From positions 616,803 through 680,802 of the forward strand of contig NZ_VTSR01000006.1 of assembly GCF_008329715.1 (NCBI RefSeq): 64,000 nucleotides of DNA. The letters run 5' to 3'. The notes under the pieces are model-generated. The model was not told where the DNA came from. It was given only the letters and a program-made list of their open reading frames with translations, and did no database searches. This stretch comes from Gimesia chilikensis. GTDB taxonomy: Bacteria; Planctomycetota; Planctomycetia; Planctomycetales; Planctomycetaceae. Both the position numbers and the translations under genes were made by a program. Positions within the stretch are counted from its first letter, which is position 1. Every line of letters begins with the position of its first letter. This document shows, piece after piece, positions 15,144-28,243 of the stretch.

Positions 15144-17237
15144 TTACTCAGCGGTGAGTGCAGCCGTCTGTGGTGCAATCACCAGATCGATGGGATTAGA
15201 AACCGCTTCGTCGCCCCGCACCACGATCATTGTGGCTTCTGCAGCATCGACGAGTGGCAGTTCCGGAACCTGAATCCGAACACCCAGATCGTACCAGCCG
15301 TAGATCTCAGCTTCGAAGTTCATTCCGTTCATCGAGATCAGCACTTTGCCGGGCTCCGGTCCCAGACCTTCGCCTGCCAGGTTGATCAGGGCACCGCTCA
15401 CGACGACGTCGGAATCAGACGAGAACAGGGCGGGATCGACGGGCAGAACATCAACACGCGGCATGACAGCACCGTTGTTTTCCTCGAAGGCTTCGGGGAT
15501 TTCGCGGTGCGAATCGATCAGCACGTGCAGTTGTTCGAAGGGAACCTGGTTTCCTTCTGCATCGGTCGACATCATGCTGGCTTCGAATGGCAGACGGATG
15601 TCGACAGACTGAATCTGACCAGCGGCGATGTTATCAACCCGCGTACCTGCTTCAGGAACACCTGCGACCGCATCACGAGTGTTGGAGGCCAGCAGCATGA
15701 CATTGAAGGGAGCGTTGATATCGACGTTGCTGTTATTGCGGAACCAGACGCGGTAGCGGGGACCGAGTTCCTGTTCCGGGTGACCGGAGTCAACAAAGCG
15801 GACAGCCAGCATCTGCAGGTCGAGACCCGCGTCAATCACGATGGGTTCCACGTCAACCCAGGTACCACAGGTGACGATGGGCAGCGGCTGCCAGACGGGG
15901 CAGTCATACCAGACCCAGGGACCACAGGGATCATAGATAATCGGACGACAGAGCAGTGGACGAGGATCGCAGATCGGGTGACACCAGTCCCACCAGCACC
16001 AGTCAACCCAGGCACTCCAGTGCGGGCTCCAGCAGTAGCTGGGGTAGAACCCGGAACCGGCGTAGAAGAAGCCGAAGTGAGTGTTGACGAAGGAATTGTT
16101 CATTTTGCCGAACAGGCTGCGATTCCGCCATCCGCCATGCTTGAGCAGATTCTGGTTCAGTTTCAACTGACGGGCGACGTCACCTTTTTTGTGCAGTTCA
16201 AACTGTTTCTTGAGGTGCCAGTTTTTGTTCTGCTTGCTGTTAATCAACGCATTCAGCTGACCGGCTTTCAGTTTCTTATCAAGGTTGCCGTTGATCGGCT
16301 TGATGTTTTTGCCTTTGAAGAAATCTTTATCCAGGGGAACGCCGTTCTTACCCAGCCAGTTTTTCGCAGGACCTTTGGGACCGAACTTGTGGTCTTTTCC
16401 CTTGATCAGGTCTTTGTGTTTGGAAAGATCGATGACACCAGGATATCTGGTTTTTCCCGAATTCTTACCCGGCTTGCCGAGCAGATCATCGCGAGAGATA
16501 CCTTTGACGGGTGGAACGCGATTTCCCTTACCAGGTTTGAAAACATCTTTGCCTTGTTTGAAGACATTATTTTTGCCGTTGAAGTCTGGTCGAGGACGGA
16601 CCGTATTCTTCCCGGGCTTGGGAACAAACTTGCCGTGATCCGGTTTGCGATCGGGAATCTTCAGGCCGGGTACTTTGCGGTCCGGGATTTTCCGGTCGGG
16701 AACTTTGCGATCAGGAATTTTGATCTCAGGACGTTTGCGATCCGGAACTTTAAAGTTGGGATTTTTGAAATCCGGTCGTTTGCGATCGGGAACGCGTGGC
16801 TGCAGGTCTTTGGTGCCGAGATTCAGACCACTGCTCTTGCCGAACTGCGGCATTTTGAAATCGGGCCGCGAGGATTTCGGTGCAACCTTGAAGGAAGGTC
16901 GGGATTTTTGAGCCCCACGATCAAAGGACTGCGGTGTTGATTTGCCAGTACTCTTTTTGAAATCGCGGATCACACGTTGCGACTGACTGCGTGATGAGTA
17001 TTTGGGCTGACTACTTTGTTTTTGACTTGAACTTTTAAAACGACTTGAGGAACTCTGTGAACGAATTGAGCGACTGGAACTGCCTTTGTCACTGCGGCTG
17101 GAACTGCTGCTGTTGTCGCTGCGTCGGGATGACTTGTCGGCTGCGAAGGCCGGGGCACCACAGATGCCACCTGCCAATGCCAGCGAAAGCAGGATTCGAA
17201 ACGGCCGTCGTAAGCTACGTTTTTTTCTCTGGATCAT
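15144..17237 (-). CDS. Secreted, highly basic repetitive protein with C-terminal beta domains
   Basis: The 697-residue protein starts with a signal peptide (IQRKKRSLRRPFRILLSLALAGGICGAPAFAA). A Ser/Arg/Lys-rich stretch follows (~35-95), then a Pro-Lys-Arg repeat zone (~150-205) built on a pentapeptide (V/I)PDRK, with six PDRK copies. A further Lys/Gly-rich region leads to a Trp/Cys-rich patch (~405-470: YCWSPHWSAWVDWCWWDW). The last ~220 residues look like two beta-sandwich domains (CARDB-like VWFRNNSNVDINAP; IPT-like VVSGALINLAGEGLGPEPGKV). The repeat zone is a 15-bp tandem array in DNA (16640-16790). GGGGGAG precedes the ATG and a strong terminator follows. A cell-wall or polyanion-binding role is inferred from charge only. 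The domain calls are tentative. Confidence 0.75.
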   Translation of the reverse strand: MIQRKKRSLRRPFRILLSLALAGGICGAPAFAADKSSRRSDNSSSSSRSDKGSSSRSIRSQSSSSRFKSSSQKQSSQPKYSSRSQSQRVIRDFKKSTGKSTPQSFDRGAQKSRPSFKVAPKSSRPDFKMPQFGKSSGLNLGTKDLQPRVPDRKRPDFKNPNFKVPDRKRPEIKIPDRKVPDRKIPDRKVPGLKIPDRKPDHGKFVPKPGKNTVRPRPDFNGKNNVFKQGKDVFKPGKGNRVPPVKGISRDDLLGKPGKNSGKTRYPGVIDLSKHKDLIKGKDHKFGPKGPAKNWLGKNGVPLDKDFFKGKNIKPINGNLDKKLKAGQLNALINSKQNKNWHLKKQFELHKKGDVARQLKLNQNLLKHGGWRNRSLFGKMNNSFVNTHFGFFYAGSGFYPSYCWSPHWSAWVDWCWWDWCHPICDPRPLLCRPIIYDPCGPWVWYDCPVWQPLPIVTCGTWVDVEPIVIDAGLDLQMLAVRFVDSGHPEQELGPRYRVWFRNNSNVDINAPFNVMLLASNTRDAVAGVPEAGTRVDNIAAGQIQSVDIRLPFEASMMSTDAEGNQVPFEQLHVLIDSHREIPEAFEENNGAVMPRVDVLPVDPALFSSDSDVVVSGALINLAGEGLGPEPGKVLISMNGMNFEAEIYGWYDLGVRIQVPELPLVDAAEATMIVVRGDEAVSNPIDLVIAPQTAALTAE
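16640..16790 (-). repeat. 15-bp tandem repeat array inside the basic protein gene
   Basis: About ten consecutive 15-bp units on the plus strand follow the pattern GG(A/T)NNTTTGCGATC. They encode the (V/I)PDRK(V/R) pentapeptides on the minus strand. The unit length is a multiple of three, so copy number can change without a frameshift. Confidence 0.75.
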
Positions 17238-17505
17238 CTTGACTCTCCCCCTTAAGGCTAAATCTTAAAAGCCCGCGTTGTGATGTGAACGACATTTGGG
17301 AAGAGCGTAAAATATGCCAATTATGACGATTTGACGTGGTGGCCTGACAAACAAAGCCACAAGCCATATGTATAAAGCAACTTATAACATTTCCCCCAAC
17401 AGGGAAAGCAGTCAAGGATTTTCTTGTAAATTCCACAAAGCAAACCGGAGCGCCATCAGAATGAGAGCACCCCAAAATCAAATTCGCAGCAACAGACCGG
17501 TTGAA

Positions 17506-18939
17506 TCAGGAAGATTTTGCCGAAGCGAGCGACTTGTCGTTCTGCGACTTCCGCCAGTCGTTCAGGCGGCGGAGCAGAGCGTCGCGGGTCTGTTGATGAG
17601 CGGGGTCCTCGGAGAGGTCGTGCATCTCCAGAGGGTCATTTTGAAGATCGAAGAGCTGGACCCGATCGAGGTGCGGATAGAGGATCAGCTTCCAGCGGTC
17701 GGTACGGATCATGCGCTGGAAGTCGCGGAAGTAGCCGTAGATTTCCTCGTAGATCTCCTCCTGCTTTCCGGTGAGGACGGGTTTCAGACTTTTGCCTTCG
17801 ACCGATTTGGGAATGGGGATGCCTGCGAGGTCACAGCTGGTGGGATAGAGATCGCGGAGATAGCACTGCGCGGCCGAGCGTTGATCGGCGGGGACGCCGG
17901 GACCGACGATGATCATCGGAACGTTGATCGTGTGTTCGTACATGTTCTGCTTGCCCCGCAGTCCGTGGCTGCCGACAGCGAGGCCGTGATCGCTGGAGTA
18001 AATCAGAATGGTATTGTCCCACTGTCCCGATTTCTTCAGGGCTTCCACAATCCGTCCGACTTGCGAGTCCAGATGCGAAATCACCGAGTAATACAGGGAG
18101 AGATCGTTCTGTACGACCTTCTTAGTTCGAGGCCAGGGCAGCAGTTTTTCATCGCGACCGTCGAAGTTCCCGTGATCAAAGGGGTGCTCGGGCAGGAAGT
18201 TTTTGGGAACGGGCATTTCGTCGGGGTTGTAGTATTGTTCGTAGCCGATGGGCATGAGCAGCGGATCGTGGGGGGCGGTGAAGCAGACGTGGAGGAAGTA
18301 GGGTTTGCTGTGTTTGCGTTCGATGAATTCGATGGCTGCGTCAGCGAAGTGTTCGCTGATATTGGAGGTCAGCCCGACCCCTTTCTCCGGGAAGAAGTGA
18401 CGCTCGTCATCCTGAAAGATCCAGCCACGGTAGCCGGTCACAAGCAGACCGTTGCCATCGTAGGAGGGAACCGCCCAGCGACCGCCGCCGCCGGTAAACA
18501 GTCCCAGTGTCTCATCATAGCCCCGGATTACCGGCTTGCCGTCATTGTGCCACTTCCCGACAAACCAGGAGTTGTAGCCCGCTTTGTGCATGGTTTCGGA
18601 CCAGGTGGGGAGATCGGATTTGATCGGCTTGCCGAAGTCCATCGAACCGTTATGGAATCCACCAACACCGGTGAGGATTTCCGCACGACTGGGGGTACAG
18701 ATCGGATTGGCACAGGTCGCGCGGGTGAAGCTGGTTCCCTGTTTAACGAGTTGATCCAGGTTGGGGGTCTTGATGACCGGGTTTCCGAGGGCGGCGATGG
18801 TATCGGGGCGCTGGTCGTCCGAGAGCAGCAGGATCACATTGGGTCGCCGGGGCGTTTCAGGCTGCGCATCAGCGGCGAAAACGAGGGAGCAGGAGAGCGT
18901 AAACAGTGTTGTTAAACCAACTAAAATCGCAGATCGCAT
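17506..18939 (-). CDS. Secreted sulfatase (arylsulfatase family)
   Basis: The 477-residue protein has a signal peptide (cleavage near FAADA, ~21-25). The alkaline-phosphatase-superfamily fold starts at PNVILLLSDDQRPDT. The formylglycine motif C81-T-P-S-R is intact, followed by AEILTG. Other ligands are visible: VGKWHNDGKP, LHVCFTAPHDP, SSDHGLAVGSHGL. Formylglycine conversion would need a separate generating enzyme, not in the window. The family hydrolyses sulfate esters, often of algal polysaccharides. LYPHLDRVQLFDLQNDPLE near the C-terminus is typical of planctomycete sulfatases. It stands alone; the substrate cannot be read from the sequence. Confidence 0.9.
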   Translation of the reverse strand: MRSAILVGLTTLFTLSCSLVFAADAQPETPRRPNVILLLSDDQRPDTIAALGNPVIKTPNLDQLVKQGTSFTRATCANPICTPSRAEILTGVGGFHNGSMDFGKPIKSDLPTWSETMHKAGYNSWFVGKWHNDGKPVIRGYDETLGLFTGGGGRWAVPSYDGNGLLVTGYRGWIFQDDERHFFPEKGVGLTSNISEHFADAAIEFIERKHSKPYFLHVCFTAPHDPLLMPIGYEQYYNPDEMPVPKNFLPEHPFDHGNFDGRDEKLLPWPRTKKVVQNDLSLYYSVISHLDSQVGRIVEALKKSGQWDNTILIYSSDHGLAVGSHGLRGKQNMYEHTINVPMIIVGPGVPADQRSAAQCYLRDLYPTSCDLAGIPIPKSVEGKSLKPVLTGKQEEIYEEIYGYFRDFQRMIRTDRWKLILYPHLDRVQLFDLQNDPLEMHDLSEDPAHQQTRDALLRRLNDWRKSQNDKSLASAKSS

Positions 18940-19085
18940 TCTCTTCCCCTCTCAGGCCCCCGGGTCGAGGAGCCGGTTTGAATTCGTCTTTCACTAAATC
19001 CGTATTACTGATAACTTTTGTGCCGGAAATACCTCAGAAAAAGCACATTCATTAGTTTTCTTTATCTATTCTGGACAATGTCGCC

Positions 19086-20219
19086 ATGCAGGGCAAGCGT
19101 TATATCAGCTGGATGATCGGAATTGTGATTCTTGCCGGGACCGGCTGGTCCTTTTTGAACAAGCAGCAGAACGAATCGTCGGAAAAGGTGGAAGACGTCA
19201 AACCTCCCGGAGCGGTCGCGGAACAGACTCAGCAACCGCCTGTGGAAGTCGCTCCGGTTTCACTGCGTGAAGAAAAGTTAGAGGTGCTGGAGCTGAACCT
19301 GGCCGTCAATCAGCGTTTCCCGATGATCAAGACGGTGGAGCAGACGCTGTCGCAGGCCTCGGCTGCCGGGGTCGTGCAGAGTAAATCGAAACTGGAGCTG
19401 ATTCTGGCACTGACGGTAGAGGAGCTTCACGATGACGGTCGCAAGCGTTTGCGCGTGCAGTATTCGGGGGTGAAATATTCACATGATATCGCCGGCGAGA
19501 AAGTCTCGTTCGATTCCAATCGTAGCTCGGGCCCTGCACCACCGGAGGTCCAGGCTTACCAGGGGCTCGTGCAGAACGGGTTCTCCTTCTGGATTGGACC
19601 GGATAACAAAATCATCGAGCTGGTCGGCTTTGATCAGTTTATGCAACGCTGTCTGCAGAATACGCCGGTCAGTCAGCGGGAAACCGTGCTGGCGAAGATC
19701 TCTGAAACATCGGGAGACGACGGCGTGGCCAACTTCATCGACGACAGTATTGGTCTGCTGCCTTATAACATCAACAAGGAGCATCAAGGGGGCGCGGTGC
19801 GTGTGGGCGAGAGCTGGACGAAAACCCGGCGCCTGACGCAGCCGATTCCGATGGTCCTGAAGACTGAGTACACGCTGCGGGAGCTCAACGAAAATATCGC
19901 CCGGATCAATATTGCCGGTGACATCGCAGCTTCGAAGATCAGCAGTCCGATCAACCAGCATGGGAAATCGGTGCAGTTGTTTATCCGGGGCGGGAAATCG
20001 TTTGGCAGCTGTCTGATTGATCGCCAGACGGGGCTGCCGCTGGAATCCAAGATTGACCGCTTCCTCGAGACGACCGTCAAACTGGAGAACGGCAAAGAAT
20101 TCGAACAGCAGAAACAGATCGTGACGACAATCCGGGCCTTTCCACATCAGGAAGAACGCCCGCTGGGTCCCTCGGCGAAGATTACGCCGCGGAGTAATCC
20201 AAAGCCGGCTGCGAATTGA
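19086..20219 (+). CDS. DUF6263-like membrane-anchored or secreted protein
   Basis: The 377-residue protein has one N-terminal hydrophobic segment (ISWMIGIVILAGTGWSFL, ~7-25), best read as a membrane anchor or uncleaved signal. An acidic, proline-rich linker and a large beta-rich domain follow. Segments such as LELNLAVNQRFPMIKTVEQTL, ENGKEFEQQKQIVTTI and DRQTGLPLESKID resemble the DUF6263 family of exported proteins of unknown function. No enzyme motif is present. Downstream lies repeat A6. Assignment to the family is by recall of its pattern and is only moderately sure. Confidence 0.55.
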   Translation: MQGKRYISWMIGIVILAGTGWSFLNKQQNESSEKVEDVKPPGAVAEQTQQPPVEVAPVSLREEKLEVLELNLAVNQRFPMIKTVEQTLSQASAAGVVQSKSKLELILALTVEELHDDGRKRLRVQYSGVKYSHDIAGEKVSFDSNRSSGPAPPEVQAYQGLVQNGFSFWIGPDNKIIELVGFDQFMQRCLQNTPVSQRETVLAKISETSGDDGVANFIDDSIGLLPYNINKEHQGGAVRVGESWTKTRRLTQPIPMVLKTEYTLRELNENIARINIAGDIAASKISSPINQHGKSVQLFIRGGKSFGSCLIDRQTGLPLESKIDRFLETTVKLENGKEFEQQKQIVTTIRAFPHQEERPLGPSAKITPRSNPKPAAN

Positions 20220-20227
20220 TTGACGTA

Positions 20228-20266
20228 TTTTTTGCTACCACGAAAATCACGAAAGGCACGAAAGGG
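20228..20266 (+). repeat. Repeat family A, copy A6
   Basis: TTTTTGCTACCACGAAAATC followed by ACGAAAGGCACGAAAGGGG. It lies 8 bp after the stop codon of the DUF6263-like gene, as A1 lies just after the ceramidase-like gene. It is the rightmost family-A copy seen. Confidence 0.8.
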
Positions 20267-20381
20267 GGGATTCGACTTACATAGCATGATACCACTTTGA
20301 TTCCAGTGCCAAACTGGAGAATCAATCTGGAGTCGGTGAAATTTGAGTTTGCCCATGGTAACCGGTTGACCAGAGAGTAAG

Positions 20382-21455
20382 ATGAAGGTAGTCACTTCTC
20401 TCTTTTATCTCATCAATGAAGCCAGTTTCATGTCGGCATTTCGTTCACAAATCTGGTCTCTGATCCGAGGGATTAAGAACCTCGGTGGGACTCTTTCACT
20501 GGCTGCCGGGTTTGCGTTACTGGCCCCTGTTCTATTCGCTGTGACAATCATGTTCGTCATGATTTTTTATACGGCTGCTAAAAGCTATATCCTGGATCAG
20601 CCCCTTGACCCTTTCCAGACTTTTGAATTGCCTCATGGCAGAACGCTTACACTCTATGCAGAACATGAATGGTTCTATGAACCTCCCGGGTATCTCTATT
20701 TCGATGTAGTCGAAGATGGAAAAGTAATCGTTGAGGAGAGAGATTTCTGGGGTGTAGGACCGGAACGGATTCCGGAACTAGAATACAAAGCAGTCACTTC
20801 TAATGACGGCAATCTGGTCGCGATCCTCTATCAAACAAATGTCGTGATACTGCACGATTTCAAAACTAACCGAACGTGGCCTGGCCCCGAAGGAAAAAAG
20901 TGGAACGAAACCGATTTGACCTGGGATGATTATGTTCTGCTGCGGGAATTGCTCAATCAATTCGAAGCAGAAGGCAAGACGCTCTATTGCAGTCTGCTGG
21001 GGGAAAATAAGTTTAGAATTGTTTGTTCCTCTGATTACCAGTTCCATATCCGACGTGAATGGGAAAAGCGAAAAGGAGTGCCGGGCTTCCAACTGCGAGT
21101 CCGTCTGTTCAAAGAACAGACAGAACTCGTAACGCTGTTCGTCACAGAGTACCGCCCGATTAAAACTGACAAAACAAACAAGAAACAGAGCCTGCAGGAC
21201 CTGTTTGATCAAAGCCAACATTGGACTGACTGGAATTCAAACTGGAAAGCAGGCTGGCTGGATGCTAATACTTTTGCGGCCTGGAATCAGGATCAGGGAG
21301 CACGGGCCTGGCAAGTGGATGCTGAGGGCAATTACACGGAACTGCCTGCACCGCTGGAAGACAAAATGCTGACAAAGATGCAGAGACTCCCTCAGAGCCC
21401 CTGGCTATATCCGACAGCGTCTGAAGTCAAACAGACAAGTAACAAGAACGAGTGA
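20382..21455 (+). CDS. Hypothetical membrane-anchored protein
   Basis: The 357-residue product has a hydrophobic pair near residues 37-70 (LSLAAGFALLAPVLFAVTIMFVMIFYTAA) and a large polar C-terminal region with many aromatic residues. No family was recognised. AGAGAG precedes the ATG at 20382; a second in-frame ATG at 20430 would give a 341-residue product. The C-terminal part should face one side of the membrane and contains strands such as RTLTLYAEHEWFYEPPGYLY. No operon partner: the next gene is convergent. Function is unknown. Confidence 0.65.
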   Translation: MKVVTSLFYLINEASFMSAFRSQIWSLIRGIKNLGGTLSLAAGFALLAPVLFAVTIMFVMIFYTAAKSYILDQPLDPFQTFELPHGRTLTLYAEHEWFYEPPGYLYFDVVEDGKVIVEERDFWGVGPERIPELEYKAVTSNDGNLVAILYQTNVVILHDFKTNRTWPGPEGKKWNETDLTWDDYVLLRELLNQFEAEGKTLYCSLLGENKFRIVCSSDYQFHIRREWEKRKGVPGFQLRVRLFKEQTELVTLFVTEYRPIKTDKTNKKQSLQDLFDQSQHWTDWNSNWKAGWLDANTFAAWNQDQGARAWQVDAEGNYTELPAPLEDKMLTKMQRLPQSPWLYPTASEVKQTSNKNE

Positions 21456-21482
21456 TACTGTGTGACATCAGACGGTCAGCAG

Positions 21483-22463
21483 TCACGCAGCTGAACGCAG
21501 TGATTCGGGAGCTTCGTCTTCCTGTTCTGCGGCGAACTTCTGGCATTCCTGAATGACGTCTACCACGAACTGTTTGGCTGACAGGTGCTCCTTGAGGTAG
21601 CTGGAGACCTTCTTCACGCGCGATGTGAAGTAATACGGCCGCAGGTGATACTTCAGAGGAGTAGCCGCGTTGATGACCTGCATCGTTTCGCGGTAATTAT
21701 CCGGATCGATGGTGAGTTCGGTTGAATCGCTGCAGGAGAAGAGCATCTGCAGGTTGGGATCTTCCTGAGTGCCGAACTGCTGCACCAGCTTGAAGCCACA
21801 GCTCTCGGCCAGCATTTTGAGGCTGGAGGGAGTGAAGTTATGAATGTGAGCGTAATGGAACATTTTGCTGCGTCGGGCAAAGGGAGCCGCGATGTTCGGA
21901 CATTCGACGTAGAACAGTCCGTTGTCGGAGAGCATGCCGCGAATGTATTCGAGGGCTTTGCGAGGCGAGTTAAAGTGCTCAATCACGTGGACGAGCAGAA
22001 TCAGCTCATGGCTCTTGTCGCGGGGCTGCTCGAAGAGATCTCCGCGGACGACGTTGGTCAGGAGTTGCTGCTGCGAATAATTCTGGAAACCTTCGCCCGG
22101 TTCAATTCCCCGCGAAGCGTGTCCATTCAGTTCAAAGACTTTGACGGTGCAGCCAATGCCTGCACCGACTTCGAAGACTTCCATATCGGGTTCGATGTGG
22201 GGCTGCAGTTGACTGAAAATTCGTTCGCCGTTATTCCAGGCCCGCATCACGCGGCGATCGGAAGGAGTCATTTCGCCGTGGTAGCTCTGGCGATACTCGG
22301 TGGCATAATAGCGGGCAAGCTCTTCGTCGCTGGGAACCTGACCATGGGCGACCAGGCCACAGGTCTTGCAGATCACGCTTTCCAGAGGCTGGTGGTGTCG
22401 GTCCCGGGTTCCAATCTGTTCAAACTCGGTTCCTGCACAGAGATCGCATTGCTTTTGTCCCAT
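21483..22463 (-). CDS. Class I SAM-dependent methyltransferase with N-terminal zinc-binding motif
   Basis: The 326-residue protein opens with a four-cysteine metal site (CDLCAG at ~6-11, VICKTCGLV at ~31-39). A SAM-dependent methyltransferase domain follows: EVFEVGAGIGCTVKVFEL (motif I), RGIEPGE, VVRGDLF, LILLVHVIEHFNSPRKALEYI and LFYVECPNI. This architecture (Methyltransf_13-like zinc part plus Methyltransf_23-type domain) is found in sugar- and small-molecule-modifying enzymes. The substrate is unknown. The ATG at 22463 is chosen over a GTG at 22475; the difference is four residues. It is convergent with the upstream membrane protein gene. Confidence 0.85.
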   Translation of the reverse strand: MGQKQCDLCAGTEFEQIGTRDRHHQPLESVICKTCGLVAHGQVPSDEELARYYATEYRQSYHGEMTPSDRRVMRAWNNGERIFSQLQPHIEPDMEVFEVGAGIGCTVKVFELNGHASRGIEPGEGFQNYSQQQLLTNVVRGDLFEQPRDKSHELILLVHVIEHFNSPRKALEYIRGMLSDNGLFYVECPNIAAPFARRSKMFHYAHIHNFTPSSLKMLAESCGFKLVQQFGTQEDPNLQMLFSCSDSTELTIDPDNYRETMQVINAATPLKYHLRPYYFTSRVKKVSSYLKEHLSAKQFVVDVIQECQKFAAEQEDEAPESLRSAA

Positions 22464-22819
22464 TTGATTCACCACCGTTTTTCGCCTGTAATTCGAAGAA
22501 TTCTACTGTCTAGGCCCCTTGAATTTCAGCGGAGCCGTAATAGAACGGGTCAGATTGGCGTGAACACTAATCAGAGAAGCAAAACAGGTCAAGATGAATC
22601 AATCCAAGGCGGTTTCCGCAGGGAAGTTAGTAAAATTCATCTCATCGTTACGATTGTGAGTGCGCATCGGACTTTCGCCTCGACCAGACGGGGCAGTGTG
22701 TTGAGTTTCCGGGCTCAGACAGGTACTCTGGGAACCGCTGGCCAGCGGGCAAATCACGCCTCGGGCCAGATTTGAACCAGACCATCAAACATAAAGTATA
22801 CAAAGAATCAGGATAGCTC
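22464..22819. other. Intergenic region upstream of pyc, nothing recognised
   Basis: 356 bp between divergent genes, expected to hold both promoters. No riboswitch, repeat-family member or convincing small gene was seen; the plus-strand frame crossing it is the antisense of the methyltransferase gene. Confidence 0.5.
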
Positions 22820-26272
<3,453 letters not shown>

Positions 26273-26529
26273 TTGACTGGTAATTCAAAACACCCCATTT
26301 TACCCAGATGGACCATAGTTTTAAATTTTGAGTTAAAGACACCAAAATCAGGATTCATTTTTTAATGAACCATTAGAGATAGTGAATCCGAGCTTCCTCA
26401 TTCGCCGATAGATCAGATAACAGTAATTATTTGACCATTGTTATCCTGGTCTGAAATGAAATCCCAAAACAGCACATAAAGCGCGGTACACACGAACACC
26501 GGGCTTAAAGCAACTGGAGTAATCGGCGA

Positions 26530-26817
26530 ATGACTGGAGAGCGTCAATCCATTCAACCTCCGCACTTTGTAATCTCAAGCGAAGGAGAAATCCTCGGCGA
26601 AGACACTCCTGAAAATCAGGAGATGGTCCGTCGAGTCGTCGCCTGCGTGAATGCCTGCGATGGCATTACGACCGAAGAGCTGGAGAGCGGAATTATTTCC
26701 GATATGCGTAAGGTAATCGCTCAAACTGCACCGCTGTTGCAGGAACGCAGCCAGATGACCGAGCTGCTGCGGAGAGAGATCCGCGCCGAGATGAACGCTC
26801 GCAAGAACAAAAAGTAA
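26530..26817 (+). CDS. Small hypothetical protein with phage-associated-like motif
   Basis: The 95-residue protein contains RRVVACVNACDGITTEELESG at ~36-56. This resembles a motif (a.rivacvNACaGIptE.L) recurring in short proteins of unknown function, often in phage or plasmid contexts. The charged C-terminus (LLRREIRAEMNARKNKK) is probably helical. No signal or membrane segment. It follows pyc by 257 bp, too far to assume an operon, and is convergent with the next gene. Function is unknown. Confidence 0.55.
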   Translation: MTGERQSIQPPHFVISSEGEILGEDTPENQEMVRRVVACVNACDGITTEELESGIISDMRKVIAQTAPLLQERSQMTELLRREIRAEMNARKNKK

Positions 26818-26837
26818 CGCCGCTTTTATCAGTTCGC

Positions 26838-27575
26838 TTAATTCGAACTGCGTCTGAAATAGCCGCTGATGCGGACTTTCACTTTCCCTTTGGATTGATG
26901 TCCCGGAGGCAGATTCAGACCGATCATCAGCACGCCATCATCTTTAGGCGTGAATTCGACTTTCTCTCCGATCTTGAAGGGCTTCCCCATTTTGGGTTTC
27001 CCTTTTTCCTGTGAGAGAACAACCCCCATTAACGCTCCTACAGGTACGCCGGGAGCCAGTTCTTTCATGGGGTTTTTCTCAGGCAGCCCTTCGACGCTAG
27101 TTTTGATGTCTGTAATCAGATCATAGGTCCCGGTGGCTTGAATCCGAATTGATCTCCCCTTCGCGACCAGGCCGGCAGGGCCACTCCAGTTACGAGCCGC
27201 ATCGATCTCAAAATCAGTGGAATTCGACGAGATCATTTTTTCATCGAGCTGATCGATCATCGCTTTCACGCCTGGGACATCTTTTTTAATGCTGAGAATC
27301 GACTCCAGCATCTCTTTGGATTTCTCATAATCGCCGGCATCAGAATATTTACGGGCGATATCAGCAGACTGGCGAATAAACGAATCGCGTAGTTTATCAG
27401 CCTGGATATTGAGCTGTTTCACATTCCCTTTCTTGGAACTCCCCTGGGCCAGGACATCTTGCGCAGGAATCGCGATTCCCACAAAGCCGATCAGAAACAG
27501 TACCTTTCGAAAGTTTTTTGATTTCAACACGATCTCAATCCCCTGCTCATATGATGTTTTGTCTGATACTCTCAT
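26838..27575 (-). CDS. Secreted hypothetical protein
   Basis: The 245-residue product from the ATG at 27575 starts with a signal peptide (KNFRKVLFLIGFVGIAIPAQDVLAQG). A helical region follows (ADKLRDSFIRQSADIARKYS, ~50-110), resembling a short tetratricopeptide-like segment. The C-terminal beta domain has DAARNWSGPAGLVAKGRSIR and DGVLMIGLNLPPG, as in galactose-binding-like or LecA-type beta sandwiches. The frame extends to 27788, but that would overlap the HIT gene and add non-homologous residues. It is 73 bp downstream of the HIT gene on the same strand. A sugar-binding role is only a guess from the fold pattern. Confidence 0.65.
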   Translation of the reverse strand: MRVSDKTSYEQGIEIVLKSKNFRKVLFLIGFVGIAIPAQDVLAQGSSKKGNVKQLNIQADKLRDSFIRQSADIARKYSDAGDYEKSKEMLESILSIKKDVPGVKAMIDQLDEKMISSNSTDFEIDAARNWSGPAGLVAKGRSIRIQATGTYDLITDIKTSVEGLPEKNPMKELAPGVPVGALMGVVLSQEKGKPKMGKPFKIGEKVEFTPKDDGVLMIGLNLPPGHQSKGKVKVRISGYFRRSSN

Positions 27576-27648
27576 TATGACTGACAGCAGCCAGGGTTCG
27601 CAATTCGTTTCTCGCCGGCACCGGGGCTCAAATACCCGGGAAGTCCGG

Positions 27649-27996
<348 letters not shown>

Positions 27997-28243
27997 CTAA
28001 CCTGCATCCTTCGTCTCGTATTCGACACTATTTTCAATTTCCTGGTGAATTCCAGCAAAACCGGATCTGTTCCAGCAAGTCATGCTGACAGACCTTCTCG
28101 GGCGCCTGACACTGATTATACAGAAACGGTATCCGCTGCACATCATCAGCCGGGCTGCGTTCAAATTCATTACCTCATCGAGTCCCCCAGATCGGGACAC
28201 TTTTCTGATCTTAACAATTCAGAATACGCTGCCAATTTTCACA

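Noticed and set aside
14367..16940. Long plus-strand open frame of 857 codons
   Set aside because: It is the antisense of the basic repeat protein gene, whose signal peptide, ribosome-binding site and terminator are all on the minus strand. The plus frame has no family features and its repeats mirror the 15-bp array.
17368..18915. Plus-strand frame of 515 codons
   Set aside because: Antisense of an intact sulfatase gene with signal peptide and formylglycine motif.
27997..28200. Minus-strand 67-codon frame abutting the HIT gene
   Set aside because: Arg/Cys/Ser-rich random-looking product without ribosome-binding site; the HIT gene has its own good start.
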